From Bacillus rhizoplanae (GTDB lineage Bacteria > Bacillota > Bacilli > Bacillales > Bacillaceae_G): a stretch of 49,008 nucleotides of DNA. The stretch spans positions 1 to 49,008 of the forward strand of contig NZ_CAKJTI010000028.1 of the NCBI RefSeq assembly GCF_917563915.1, read 5' to 3'. Shown piece by piece: positions 7,645 through 17,200 of the stretch. A program made the translations under genes and the position numbers. The first letter of the stretch is position 1, and each line of letters opens with the position of its first letter. The notes beneath the pieces are model-generated. The model was not told the origin of the DNA. It saw only the letters and a list, made by a program, of their open reading frames with translations, and did no database searches.

Positions 7645-7905
7645 ATGAATAATTTTCAACATGAATTACAAGCGTTAAATCTGAATGATTATCAAACTGG
7701 AAATGTCGTATACTGGGATAGCCAAATTCCTTCTCCATACTATATTGATGAGGACTATACTCGTCGTTGCGGAGGATGTGGTCGTTGCGGAGGATGTGGC
7801 CGTTGCGGAGGATTCGGTCGTTGCGGAGGATTTGGATGCTTTGGATGCTTTGGATGCGGTGGATGCGGTGGTTGCTTCGGATGCTCGTTGTTCTGGTTTA
7901 TTTAA
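7645..7905 (+). CDS. hcaA: Heterocycloanthracin-type TOMM precursor peptide
   Basis: This 86-residue ribosomal precursor has a leader of about 41 residues (MNNFQHELQALNLNDYQTGN...), then a core from Cys42 built of CGG/CGR/CFG repeats with 12 Cys, ending CSLFWFI. Cysteines separated by Gly are the substrates for conversion to thiazol(in)es by the three enzymes encoded next. I use the ATG at 7645, which has a gggggt ribosome site, because the longer ORF from 7561 adds a hydrophobic segment without one. In many B. cereus-group genomes the precursor lies away from its enzymes; here it is 187 bp before them. The leader cleavage site is not certain. Confidence 0.88.
   Translation: MNNFQHELQALNLNDYQTGNVVYWDSQIPSPYYIDEDYTRRCGGCGRCGGCGRCGGFGRCGGFGCFGCFGCGGCGGCFGCSLFWFI
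7765..7836 (+). repeat. Four tandem 18-bp repeats coding RCGGxG units
   Basis: Units begin at 7765, 7783, 7801 and 7819, each starting cgttgcggagga. Near-identical DNA repeats inside the core let the peptide grow or shrink in 6-residue steps by slippage or recombination. Confidence 0.9.
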
Positions 7906-7931
7906 TACTGATTTGTTAACGGAAATTTTAC

Positions 7932-7983
7932 TTCAAGAAAAGTGTTGCTACATGATTTTTGTTGTAGAAACACTTTTCTTGAA
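7932..7983 (+). terminator. Long hairpin between precursor and modification genes (partial terminator or processing site)
   Basis: A 15-bp perfect stem (7932-7946 with 7969-7983) is extended inward by four more pairs after one mismatch. There is no clear T-tail past the right arm. In RiPP operons such a hairpin lets the precursor be made in excess of its enzymes; it could also stabilise the short precursor mRNA. Confidence 0.6.
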
Positions 7984-8002
7984 CCGTTCTTCACTTTTCC
8001 AT

Positions 8003-8031
8003 TTGACATAAGAAAAGATAGTATACATAAA
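8003..8031 (+). promoter_or_regulatory. Candidate promoter for the modification genes
   Basis: A perfect -35 TTGACA (8003-8008) is followed 17 bp later by CATAAA (8026-8031) as a weak -10. It lies between the hairpin and the ribosome site (agaaggagg) of the next gene. Confidence 0.45.
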
Positions 8032-8092
8032 ATTGATATGACGGAAGTTATCACGCTCATTCAAGAACAATGAACAGAGAAGGAGGAGTACA

Positions 8093-10051
8093 ATGACAAA
8101 ATTAAACGCTTCTACACGTTTGAAAATGAGAAGAGATACTTTTTTTCTCTCTGATCCAAAAGGAGAAGTGTATTTTAGAAATAATGCCAGTTCATTCCGA
8201 ATGGAAGGGCAGTCTATCAATCAATGGATTGAAAAACTGATACCAATGTTTAACGGAGAATACACATTAGGAAATTTGACAGATGGCTTACCTGAGCCGT
8301 ATCAAAAGCGAGTATTTGAAATAGCAGAAATACTGTACCAAAATGAATTTGCAACAGACATAAGTCAAGATCATCCACACCAATTGCCAGAAAATATTCT
8401 TAAAAAATACGCATCTCAGATCGAATTTTTAGATAACTTCGGCGTTTCGGGTGCATATCGTTTTCAATCTTATCGCCAAACTGAAGTATTAGTTGTCGGC
8501 TCTGGTTCTTTTTTTGTTTCTCTTATTTCCGCATTACTTGAATCCGGGTTACCGAAATTCCATATGATGATTACTGATCCAGTATCAACCAATCAAAGAC
8601 GAATAAAAGAATTAATAGAACATGCCCAAAAAACAGACCCCGAGGTAAAAGTCGAAGAAATTTTTCCACAAAAAGAAAATATTTTAAAAAAGGTTTTGCA
8701 GCCATTTCATACAATTTTGTATGTATCACAAGGAGAAGACATAGCGAAATTAAGAATTCTCCATGCCATTTGTAAAGAAGAAAAAAAGATTTTCATCCCT
8801 GCCATATCTATGCAAGGAGTCGGATTAGCCGGACCACTCGTACACCCAGAAAGTGATGATTGCTGGGAATCAGCTTGGCGACGTATACACAAGTCTGCAT
8901 TTTCTAAAACTTCTCAAGAACACACTTTTTCTTCTACAACAGAAGCAATGTTAGCAAATGTAGTTGTATTTGAACTGTTTAAAAATGTTACAGATGTAAC
9001 AAAATCCACGCAAACGAATCAATTTTTTCTGCTAAATTCGGAAACATTAGAAGGAAACTGGCATTCATTTCTACCTCATCCCTTAGTAACTGAAAAAATG
9101 GAAATCGGATGGTTCCAAGATTTCCATACAAGAATCAAACAGAACGGAAATAAAAATGAATTGAATGAATCTACTCTGAACTTGAATTACCTTGTATCAA
9201 AAGAAGCAGGGATTTTTCATATTTGGGAAGCTGGGGACTTGAAACAGCTGCCATTGGCTCAATGTCGTATTCAAACAGTTGATCCGCTGTCAGAAGGGCC
9301 TGCTGAATTATTACCAGCTATGATCTGTACAGGTTTAACACATATGGAAGCAAGATACGAAGCTGGATTAGCCGGAGTTGAGACTTATATGTCACAAATG
9401 GCTAGCTTACTTGTTTCAAAACTTCCCGAACATCAACAAATAAAGAACAGCATGATAGATTCTCAGGAATTTGTAGGAATTGGAACAGGGAAAACAATCG
9501 CAGAATGTGTTTTACGAGGATTACAAAAATGTTTAAATAAAGAATTTTATAAGAGACAGCAGCGTCAAAATATTGCCGTTTCTCGAATAGAGTTAGATGT
9601 CATAGACGATGAGCGTTGTCGCTTTTATTTGCAAGCACTTACCACCCTGCAAGGAACACCTACAATTGCTTTTGGAGAAGCCATTTTTGATTTCCCTGTT
9701 ATATGGGTCGGCACGAATAATCGTTGGTACGGAAGTGTAGGATTCGATATAACTATAGCACTGCGAAATGCATTACAGCAGGCACTTATAGAAGCACAAA
9801 ATTGTGATGATTGTCTTACATCACAAGCATTAGAGTCTTCATCAGTTTTATTACCAGATAAAACGCCATTACATTTCGTTATTTCTTCTTACGAAGACAA
9901 GACACAATTAGAAATATTACAATCTGCTGAACAGATACTAAAACAGAACGGAAAACGGCTCTGTGTATTTGAAATAACGCTAGAAGCAGTCTGGAAGGAG
10001 GAGTTGGCAGGAATATTTGGAGTATTATTGGGAGAGGAGGAATCCCAATGA
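8093..10051 (+). CDS. hcaF: Ocin-ThiF-like TOMM maturation protein (leader-binding F protein)
   Basis: The 652-residue protein belongs to the family annotated as putative thiazole-containing bacteriocin maturation protein. It is related to E1/ThiF-like proteins and in heterocycloanthracin systems serves as the auxiliary leader-peptide-binding partner of the cyclodehydratase. A Rossmann-like segment (TEVLVVGSGSFFVSLISALLESG, about residues 129-151) resembles a degenerate E1 nucleotide-binding site. The C-terminal third (from about 440) has YcaO-like structure (ALRNALQQALIEAQN) without clear ATP motifs. It starts with ATG after agaaggagg and overlaps the next gene by ATGA, so the two are coupled. 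The naming follows the Bacillus hca system and is by similarity. Confidence 0.8.
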   Translation: MTKLNASTRLKMRRDTFFLSDPKGEVYFRNNASSFRMEGQSINQWIEKLIPMFNGEYTLGNLTDGLPEPYQKRVFEIAEILYQNEFATDISQDHPHQLPENILKKYASQIEFLDNFGVSGAYRFQSYRQTEVLVVGSGSFFVSLISALLESGLPKFHMMITDPVSTNQRRIKELIEHAQKTDPEVKVEEIFPQKENILKKVLQPFHTILYVSQGEDIAKLRILHAICKEEKKIFIPAISMQGVGLAGPLVHPESDDCWESAWRRIHKSAFSKTSQEHTFSSTTEAMLANVVVFELFKNVTDVTKSTQTNQFFLLNSETLEGNWHSFLPHPLVTEKMEIGWFQDFHTRIKQNGNKNELNESTLNLNYLVSKEAGIFHIWEAGDLKQLPLAQCRIQTVDPLSEGPAELLPAMICTGLTHMEARYEAGLAGVETYMSQMASLLVSKLPEHQQIKNSMIDSQEFVGIGTGKTIAECVLRGLQKCLNKEFYKRQQRQNIAVSRIELDVIDDERCRFYLQALTTLQGTPTIAFGEAIFDFPVIWVGTNNRWYGSVGFDITIALRNALQQALIEAQNCDDCLTSQALESSSVLLPDKTPLHFVISSYEDKTQLEILQSAEQILKQNGKRLCVFEITLEAVWKEELAGIFGVLLGEEESQ

Positions 10052-11991
10052 GCACCTCCATTTTAATTATTGGAGAGGGACTATTGGCAAATCACGTATA
10101 TGAAGAATTATCTGTCCAATATGAAATCAATCAACACACTGACTTTGATCTAAAAATACCCGCAACAACTGATTTAGTTCTCCTATTACACGATACTTGG
10201 AATCCTTCTTTTCATATAGAAGCAGAAAGTATACTTCAATCAACGAATATTCCTTGGCTGCGAGCCTTCGTTTCATTCGGAGAAGGAATAATCGGTCCAC
10301 TAGTTCGTCCTGGCACATCAGGATGTTCCCAATGTGCAGATATACGCCGTACTTTCGCAGGAAATGATTCTAAAGAGATGTGGAAAATATTGCAGAGCCT
10401 AACAACAAAAAAGGAAATGCCCCGAGACACATGGGCATCAAGGAATGGATTATTACAGATGACGCATATTTTGTTAGAAGAAGTGCGGTGCATTTTACAA
10501 GATGATCATGCACGATTAGAAGGACACATGTTTTTCGTTAATTTACAAACATTAAAAAGCTCATATCATTTTTTTCAACCTCATCCTTTATGCTCAAATT
10601 GTAGTCAATTGCCTAATGATTCATCAAATTTAGCCGAGATTTCATTGCAATCAAGCCCGAAGATTAACATAAATGATTATCGTTGTCGTTCAATCTCTGA
10701 ACTGAGTAAAGTATTAGTCAAGGATTATCTAGATTATGAAACTGGTTTTTTAAATGCTAAAATGTATAACCTTACACCTCCATTTGCCGAGGTAACTGTA
10801 AATCTTCCGTTTCTCTTTGGAAATGAAGTAACAGCTGGCCGTACCCATTCATATGCAACTAGCGAATTAACCGCTATTTTAGAAGGATTAGAACGATATT
10901 GCGGTCTAGAACCTCGGGGGAAACGTACAGTTATTCAGGACACATTCCGCAATTTAGCTCATCAAGCACTTAATCCCCTTGAAGTGGGTGTACATGCAAA
11001 GGAACAATATATGCAACCTAATTTTCCATTTAAACCGTTTCATCCAGATCGTCCAATGAATTGGGTATGGGGTTATTCATTTTTGCAAGAACGTCCAATT
11101 TTAGTTCCAGAACTACTTGCTTATTATAGTTTAGGCGGTAGAGATGGTTTTGTTTATGAGACTTCCAATGGTTGCGCATTGGGTGGCAGTTTAGAGGAAG
11201 CGATTTTTTATGGCATTTTGGAAGTGATTGAGCGCGATTCATTTTTGCTAACTTGGTATGCTCAGCTTCCTCTCCCGCGTCTTGATCTTTCTTCTGTCAA
11301 TGATCAGGAGTTGCAGTTGATGGTCGAACGAGTGCATGCAGTAGGGGGATATGATATACATTTGTTTAACTCGACAATGGAGCACGGAATTCCAAGCGTC
11401 TGGGCACTGGCAAAAAACAGAAAGGAGAAGGGAATAAATATTATCTGTGCAGCTGGAGCTCATTTAGATCCGGTACGGGCAACGAAAAGTGCAATATATG
11501 AATTAGCTGGCATGATGTTAACGCTTGATAATGAATTTGAGGCGAATCGTAAGAAATATGTACAGATGTTCCATAATCCTTCCCTCGTGAAGCAAATGCC
11601 TGACCATCCTATGGTATGTGGTTTGCCAGAAGCGGAAGAACGGTTTCAGTTTTTGCTAGATAAGAATTGCTCGTTACAAATATTTGCTGAGGCATTCAAA
11701 CAGAAAACAAGACATGCGGATTTGACAGATGATTTAAGAGAAATGATTCAGATGTTGCACCAGTTAAACTTCGATGTGATTGTAGTAGATCAGACAACAC
11801 CAGAAATAATGCGAAATGGATTACATTGTGTGAAAGTACTCATTCCAGGAATGTTGCCAATGACATTTGGGCACCACCTTACGCGCTTAACAGGTTTAGA
11901 GAGAGTATTACGGGTACCAATGGAACTTGGGTATACGAAGCAAGCGCTAACGTTTGAACAACTCAATCCACATCCGCATCCGTTTGCGTAA
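10048..11991 (+). CDS. hcaD: Fused C-YcaO cyclodehydratase of the TOMM cluster
   Basis: The 647 residues comprise an N-terminal C-protein-like part and a C-terminal YcaO domain that uses ATP to activate peptide backbone amides so Cys (or Ser/Thr) close to azoline rings. Zn ligands are visible as two CxxC pairs, Cys93/Cys96 and Cys182/Cys185. The YcaO part (from about 245) shows ELTAILEGLERYCGLEPRG and SNGCALGGSLEEAIFYGILEVIERD, the ATP/Mg motifs of the family. The C-terminus LNPHPHPFA carries the PxPxP tail that YcaO cyclodehydratases need for activity. It overlaps hcaF by 4 nt and is followed after 22 bp by the dehydrogenase. Confidence 0.9.
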   Translation: MSTSILIIGEGLLANHVYEELSVQYEINQHTDFDLKIPATTDLVLLLHDTWNPSFHIEAESILQSTNIPWLRAFVSFGEGIIGPLVRPGTSGCSQCADIRRTFAGNDSKEMWKILQSLTTKKEMPRDTWASRNGLLQMTHILLEEVRCILQDDHARLEGHMFFVNLQTLKSSYHFFQPHPLCSNCSQLPNDSSNLAEISLQSSPKININDYRCRSISELSKVLVKDYLDYETGFLNAKMYNLTPPFAEVTVNLPFLFGNEVTAGRTHSYATSELTAILEGLERYCGLEPRGKRTVIQDTFRNLAHQALNPLEVGVHAKEQYMQPNFPFKPFHPDRPMNWVWGYSFLQERPILVPELLAYYSLGGRDGFVYETSNGCALGGSLEEAIFYGILEVIERDSFLLTWYAQLPLPRLDLSSVNDQELQLMVERVHAVGGYDIHLFNSTMEHGIPSVWALAKNRKEKGINIICAAGAHLDPVRATKSAIYELAGMMLTLDNEFEANRKKYVQMFHNPSLVKQMPDHPMVCGLPEAEERFQFLLDKNCSLQIFAEAFKQKTRHADLTDDLREMIQMLHQLNFDVIVVDQTTPEIMRNGLHCVKVLIPGMLPMTFGHHLTRLTGLERVLRVPMELGYTKQALTFEQLNPHPHPFA

Positions 11992-12013
11992 GCGATGATT
12001 AGGAGGGAGAAGG

Positions 12014-13585
12014 ATGGGTTTAGAGACATTTTTGAACAATTTACATTTTAATACCGACGAATCAACATCTTCGACTTGGGAGGTGGATTGGGAAGACGGT
12101 CCACTTTCATATAAGCTTTATCGGGACTTACCGGGAATTCCGTTATCTTCAGAAGTAACACTGACATTTGAAAATCTCGAAGTATCAACAGAACCTAATC
12201 TTCGTGAAATCGGTCATTTTCTCTGGTACGTATTTGGGATTACTCAATTCTGTCAGTCAACCTTACCAGCACCAGAAATAAATTTTATGCAGTCGTATCG
12301 GAGATTTGTTCCCTCGGGCGGAGGCTTATATCCAAATGAATTGTATATATATTTAAAGACAGAAAATGTGCCTGTTGGAATTTATCACTATGATGTAGCG
12401 CACCATCGCTTAGTGTTATTAAGAGAAGGTCATTTTGATTCATATGTAGCGCGGGCTCTTGGGAATAGTTGTGACATATCCACTTGTTTTGGTGTTGTTT
12501 TTGTATCGACAATGTTTTGGAAAAATTTCTTTAAATACCATAACTTTTCTTATCGTCTGCAAGGATTGGATGCAGGCGTGTTAATCGGACAATTGCTAGA
12601 AGTAGCAAAACGATTTCAGTTCACATCAAGCGTGCATTTTCAATTTCTAGACCGGGCCATCAATCATTTACTTGGGTTATCCGAAAAAGAGGAGAGTGCG
12701 TATGCAGTAATCCCTCTATCGGTAAATTCTGTAACCCCACAGTTTAATAATGAAGATGATACTGCGAATAAAGAAGTCTCTGCTACTCAATTATGCGAAG
12801 AATTACCAATTATTCATCATAATCACTACGTCCGATCACGAAAGATTGCGGAGTATCCGATGGTGATTCAAATGAATGAAGCATCTATACTTGAATCTAC
12901 ACGATCATTCCAAAAAATTAAGAGTGAAGCGAATAAAATGCATGATGGTCAATCGTTAGTTCTTCCTCGTATAAAGCGAATGTCGTATGACTTAGCAGCT
13001 GCGTGTCGAAATCGATTTTCACCGGAAATGGATTTTTCTTTTAGGAAAATGAGTCAAGAACAATTGACTACGTTACTATATGATGCAACTGCTTCTTTTA
13101 CCTATCGAAACGATTTGGATGAAACGTACGAAGCACGCATGACCCGAGTCTCACTGTATGTATGTTTGTTTGGCATTGAAGGTATCCCAAACGGCGCTTA
13201 TCATTATGACAGTGATGCTCATGCATTACGACAAGTATATCTTGGAGATCATCGACTCTTACTGCAAAGCGGGATGACATTCCACAATGTGAATCTCTTC
13301 CAAGTACCGCTTTGTATACATGTAGTAGGGGATAAAAATCATCTCAAAACAGCACTTGGCTATAGAGGATATCGCATTCAACAGATGGAAGCAGGCATCC
13401 TTGTACAAAAATTATTGTTAGCAGCTTCTGCCCTGGGGCTAGGAGGACACCCGCTTCTTGGGTTCAAAGCTAACGTGTGTGATGAAATTTACAAGCTAGA
13501 TTCAGAAGAAAAAACAAGCCTAATCCAAATCCCGATTGGTTTCCATCGTCATCGTCCTTGGTTGAAAGGCAGTTTGCATAGTTAA
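12014..13585 (+). CDS. hcaB: SagB-type FMN dehydrogenase of the TOMM cluster (tandem nitroreductase-like)
   Basis: The 523-residue enzyme would oxidise azolines to aromatic azoles using FMN. The first half (about 60-240) has the SagB signature RRFVPSGGGLYPNELYIYL and a helix GLDAGVLIGQLLEVAKR. The second half (about 310-520) repeats the fold: YRGYRIQQMEAGILVQKLLLAASALGLGGHPLLGF. The double length compared with SagB proteins of about 300 residues is usual for this Bacillus subgroup. The ribosome site is taggaggga. It is the last cluster gene; a terminator follows 45 bp later. Confidence 0.88.
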   Translation: MGLETFLNNLHFNTDESTSSTWEVDWEDGPLSYKLYRDLPGIPLSSEVTLTFENLEVSTEPNLREIGHFLWYVFGITQFCQSTLPAPEINFMQSYRRFVPSGGGLYPNELYIYLKTENVPVGIYHYDVAHHRLVLLREGHFDSYVARALGNSCDISTCFGVVFVSTMFWKNFFKYHNFSYRLQGLDAGVLIGQLLEVAKRFQFTSSVHFQFLDRAINHLLGLSEKEESAYAVIPLSVNSVTPQFNNEDDTANKEVSATQLCEELPIIHHNHYVRSRKIAEYPMVIQMNEASILESTRSFQKIKSEANKMHDGQSLVLPRIKRMSYDLAAACRNRFSPEMDFSFRKMSQEQLTTLLYDATASFTYRNDLDETYEARMTRVSLYVCLFGIEGIPNGAYHYDSDAHALRQVYLGDHRLLLQSGMTFHNVNLFQVPLCIHVVGDKNHLKTALGYRGYRIQQMEAGILVQKLLLAASALGLGGHPLLGFKANVCDEIYKLDSEEKTSLIQIPIGFHRHRPWLKGSLHS

Positions 13586-13630
13586 ATAGTTATAAATTAA
13601 AAATAGCCTAGTTTATAAGGAGTATTAGAT

Positions 13631-13661
13631 AGCTTGAATTCAATTGAATTCAAGCTTTTTA
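13631..13661 (+). terminator. Terminator of the TOMM operon
   Basis: The 26-nt perfect palindrome at 13631-13656 (agcttgaattcaa and its complement) is followed by a T-run. Confidence 0.9.
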
Positions 13662-13739
13662 ATGCAGTAAAGACTTTTATAGGGTCACACCATATAGCCT
13701 TCAAGCTAAGATTTCATGATGTTCCCCAAAAAGAAAAAT

Positions 13740-13930
13740 TGTGACTTTTATGGTAATAGGTCAATGGATGGTACTTCTATCATGCAGTCTATTCAAATGG
13801 GGATGCCATTGATTTTTTTCTTAGTAAAACGAGAGATGCCAAATTAGGCCAAGCGCTTCTTAAAAAAGCCTTGGCTTTTTCTTATGTTTCGAAAATTCCC
13901 AAGTGGAGAAGTCTGTCCAAAATCAAATGA
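13740..13930 (+). pseudogene. IS6/IS240-family transposase fragment
   Basis: From about 13766 one frame reads GWYFYHAVYSNGDAIDFFLS, then KTRDAKLGQALLKKALAFSY, matching the middle of IS6-family (IS240-like) transposases (WxYLYRAVDSxGxxxDFxLxKTRDxxAAxxFLKKAL). Just before it, GQW lies in another frame, so there is at least one frameshift. Both ends are missing. The stretch 13662-13740 contains ccttcaagctaag, a weak match to an IS231 terminus. Confidence 0.7.
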
Positions 13931-14125
13931 ATCTCATTCATCAACTATTCAGTAATCCAGCATAAAAGCGGATTCCATTAGGAATATCTTCTTTATCCCG
14001 CATTAACGGGGCAGTAAGATCCCCAAGCGAGGAAGATAGGTGGGGGATAACTGCCCGTAAAAGCCCGATTGATTCAACTAACCATCAGTGGGGATGAAAA
14101 AGCCCCCACTGATGGAAGTTTCACT
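13930..14125 (+). repeat. Structured intergenic repeat with two strong hairpins
   Basis: Hairpin 1 pairs 14006-14015 (one bulge) with 14050-14058 and has an inner GGGG/CCCC stem. Hairpin 2 is a perfect 12-bp stem (14082-14093 with 14104-14115). The composition is much more GC-rich than the surroundings. I believe it is one of the dispersed structured repeats (bcr-like) of the B. cereus group, but I cannot confirm which. The rest of 13586-14299 holds the transposase relic, this repeat and the promoter of the next gene. Confidence 0.45.
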
Positions 14126-14299
14126 TTACATCTTCAAAAAATGTTTGCATCAAAACCGTAAAAATTCCTCTTTTACACGCTGTGCACTTTTAGAATCTTT
14201 CTTTACAAATCCTTAACACTAAGTTTATTTCGACAACATAATAATTTGATAATTTTTAATAGAATGAATATTTTGTTAAAATATGACGAAGGAGTGTAG

Positions 14300-17200
14300 A
14301 TGATGACGAAGGAATATTTGCCGATAAAAATACGGCAGATCAGTATTGTATGGCTGGTTGTTTTTTATGTTGTAAGTATGCTAGTATCAACTGTTTCTAT
14401 GCCTGTATATGCGGCTGAGTCTTTATTTCAACCCGTTAAAGAAGACGACTTTACAGTTGGGCCTGGTGTGGTGCATAAGAGTCTCACTCTTAAGAATGAA
14501 ACTCATATTGAAGCGGTAAATATGATAGAGGTAGATCCGCGCAATCCTCATATTAAGCTTGAAGTCACTTCTCCGAAAGGAAAAGTAGTGGCACTGGATA
14601 CGGTGCGGAATCAAGCGAAGCAAATTGACCGCGAAGGATATCGGGTAATTGCTGGCTTCAACATGGATTTTTATAATACAGATCCGAACTATGCAGGTGT
14701 ACCAAACGGATTGCAAATTACACAAGGAGAAGTGATAACTGCTCCTGTAAGTACGCAATCAGCGCTGGCTGTAATGGCAGATGGAGGCTTTAAGATTGCT
14801 AAGAATCTTAAAATGACAGGTACTATTTTGAATCCTGCAAACGGTCAGGAGAGAACGCTTGATGGAGTGAACAGACCACGTACAGATTCTGCTTCTAACA
14901 ACCTGTACTTATATACTTCTAAGTTCAACTCTACTACAAAGTCTGCTGGCGCAGGAGTAGAGGTTGTGATAAATCCTTCAAACACGAAGCTTGAGGCAAA
15001 TAAAGTGCTAACCGGAAAAGTAGAGGCTGTCTATGAAACAAATAATACAGCTATTCCTGATGGGAGGTGGGTTCTTTCTGCGACAGGCGATCAAGCAGCT
15101 TGGTTGAAGGAAAACTTTTTTGAAGGAAAAGAAGTGCAAATCAATATACAGTTCAATGAGGATTTTAACAATGCGGTACAAGCGGTTTCTGGCGGTGTTG
15201 TGCTTGTAGAAAACGGAAAACCTACTGAACAAGCTTTAAATGATGATAAAGATCGCCATCCGAGAACGTTTGTTGCTTCTAAGCAGGGAAAGCTGCATGT
15301 AATTACATTTGACGGAAGACAGCCGACATATAGTGACGGTGTAACTTTGGCGGAGGGTGCCAAATATCTTGCTGAGCTTGGTATGGAAACGGCCATTAAT
15401 GTTGACGGCGGCGGCTCTACGACATATGCAGCTAGAATGCCGGGAGATCAAACACTTTCTGTTTTAAACAGTCCATCTGACGGCTATGAGCGTTCTAACT
15501 CTAATTCTTTAATGATTGTATCAACAGCGCCGGTTTCAGACCTTGCATATCTTATTCCGGTACCAAAAGGACCATTAAAGGTTCTTGCAAATGGAGTAAT
15601 TGATTTTTCTGCAAAAGGACAGGACCAATATTTTAATGGTGTGCCTGTTGATACACAAAAGTTAACCTTTGCAGTAGATGGTGCAATTGGAAATATTTCC
15701 TCAGCTGGTAAGTTTATTGCAAGTAATACAGCAGGACAGGGAAATGTAAACATAAACTTAGGTGCTATTTCTCAATCTGTACCTGTAGAGGTTGTAAATG
15801 AACTTTCCTCAATTAAGATTTCGCCAAATCCGGTTATTGTCAATCCAGGGCAAAAACAAACTTTTAATGTAAAAGGATATGACCAGAGCGGAAATGAAAT
15901 CATCGTTTCTCCAAATCTCCTTAAGTGGGAAGTGACAGGGAATATTGGCACCATATCTCCTAATGGGGAACTGACGGCTGTAAATGAAACGGCAACAGGA
16001 TCTATTATTGTTTCCTATGGAAGTACAAAAGCGGAAGTCGCGGTAAGCGTCGGCAAGCCTCCTGTTGTGATTGAGGATTTTGAAGACCTAAACGACTTAT
16101 ATTTTTCCTCGGCAAGAGCAAATAGCGTAAGTCTGGATTTAATGAGTCGTTCAAAGCCTGTAAGAGTCGGCACCCATTCCGCAAGGCTTTCCTATGATTT
16201 TACTGGAACAATTGGAACGTCTGCAGCTTATGTAAACTTTAAAGGTGCAGATGGAAATATAGGACGTGAATTAGAAGGAAGACCTTCTAAGCTTGGATTA
16301 TGGGTATATGGAGATGAAAAGAACCATTGGCTCCGTGCAGTTATTCAAGACGGCAACGGTAAAAACATTCCGCTTAGTTTAACGGGTGCAGGAGAGTTGA
16401 ACTGGGAGGGATGGAAGTACGTATCAGTAGATATCCCATCTGATACAGTAACTCCAATTAAGCTGCGTCAAATTTATGTTGTGGAAACGAGTAATAGTAA
16501 CAAAAATAAAGGCGCCGTTTATTTTGACCATTTGCGTGCAATTTACTCTGATACCGGAGAGGACCTAATAGGGCCCGTCTTTTCTGATGTGTCTCCCGCA
16601 AAGGGAAAGCGCGTCTATACGAATACACCTGATATTTCAGCAATCGTAAAGGATGAAGGAAAGGGTGTAGACACTGGTTCCCTTAAGATGATGATTGACG
16701 ACAACGTTGTACAGCATCAATACGATGCAACAACAGGCAAGATTTCTTACAAGCCTGCTGAGCCATTAGCGGATGGAGAGCACCATGTTGTTATTGATGG
16801 CATGGATATTGCAGGAAATCCTGCGCTGCCAAAAGCAGACTGGAAGTTTGTTGTTTATACAGGAGATGATCTGGCTAAGCCGGAGGTTACTATTATTTCT
16901 CCTGCTGATGGCATCACAACACGTACAAACCAGCCGCGCATTGCTGCAAAGTTGTTTGACGAGTATAAGGGAATCGATGTAAATAAGATACAAATGACGA
17001 TTGATGATAAAGATGTTTCGTTCCAATATGATGAAGCGAGCGGAACCGTGTATTATATGCCTAAAATTGCATGGGAAAACGGAACAAATCATAAAGTAAA
17101 AGTAACCGCAGTGGATAAAAGCAATAATGAAACGGTACAAACATGGTCATTTACCATTGGTTCGCCGCTTGGACAGCCTAAAAAACAAAATCATTTTCAA

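Noticed and set aside
7685-8011. Second-frame ORF over the microcin core with VVAED repeats
   Set aside because: It is the shifted reading of the 18-bp repeats, lacks a ribosome site and overlaps the genuine precursor.
13683-13712. Possible IS231 end (ccttcaagctaag) after the TOMM operon
   Set aside because: It has insertions relative to the terminal repeat and no partner end or target duplication, so the evidence is too weak to call an element.
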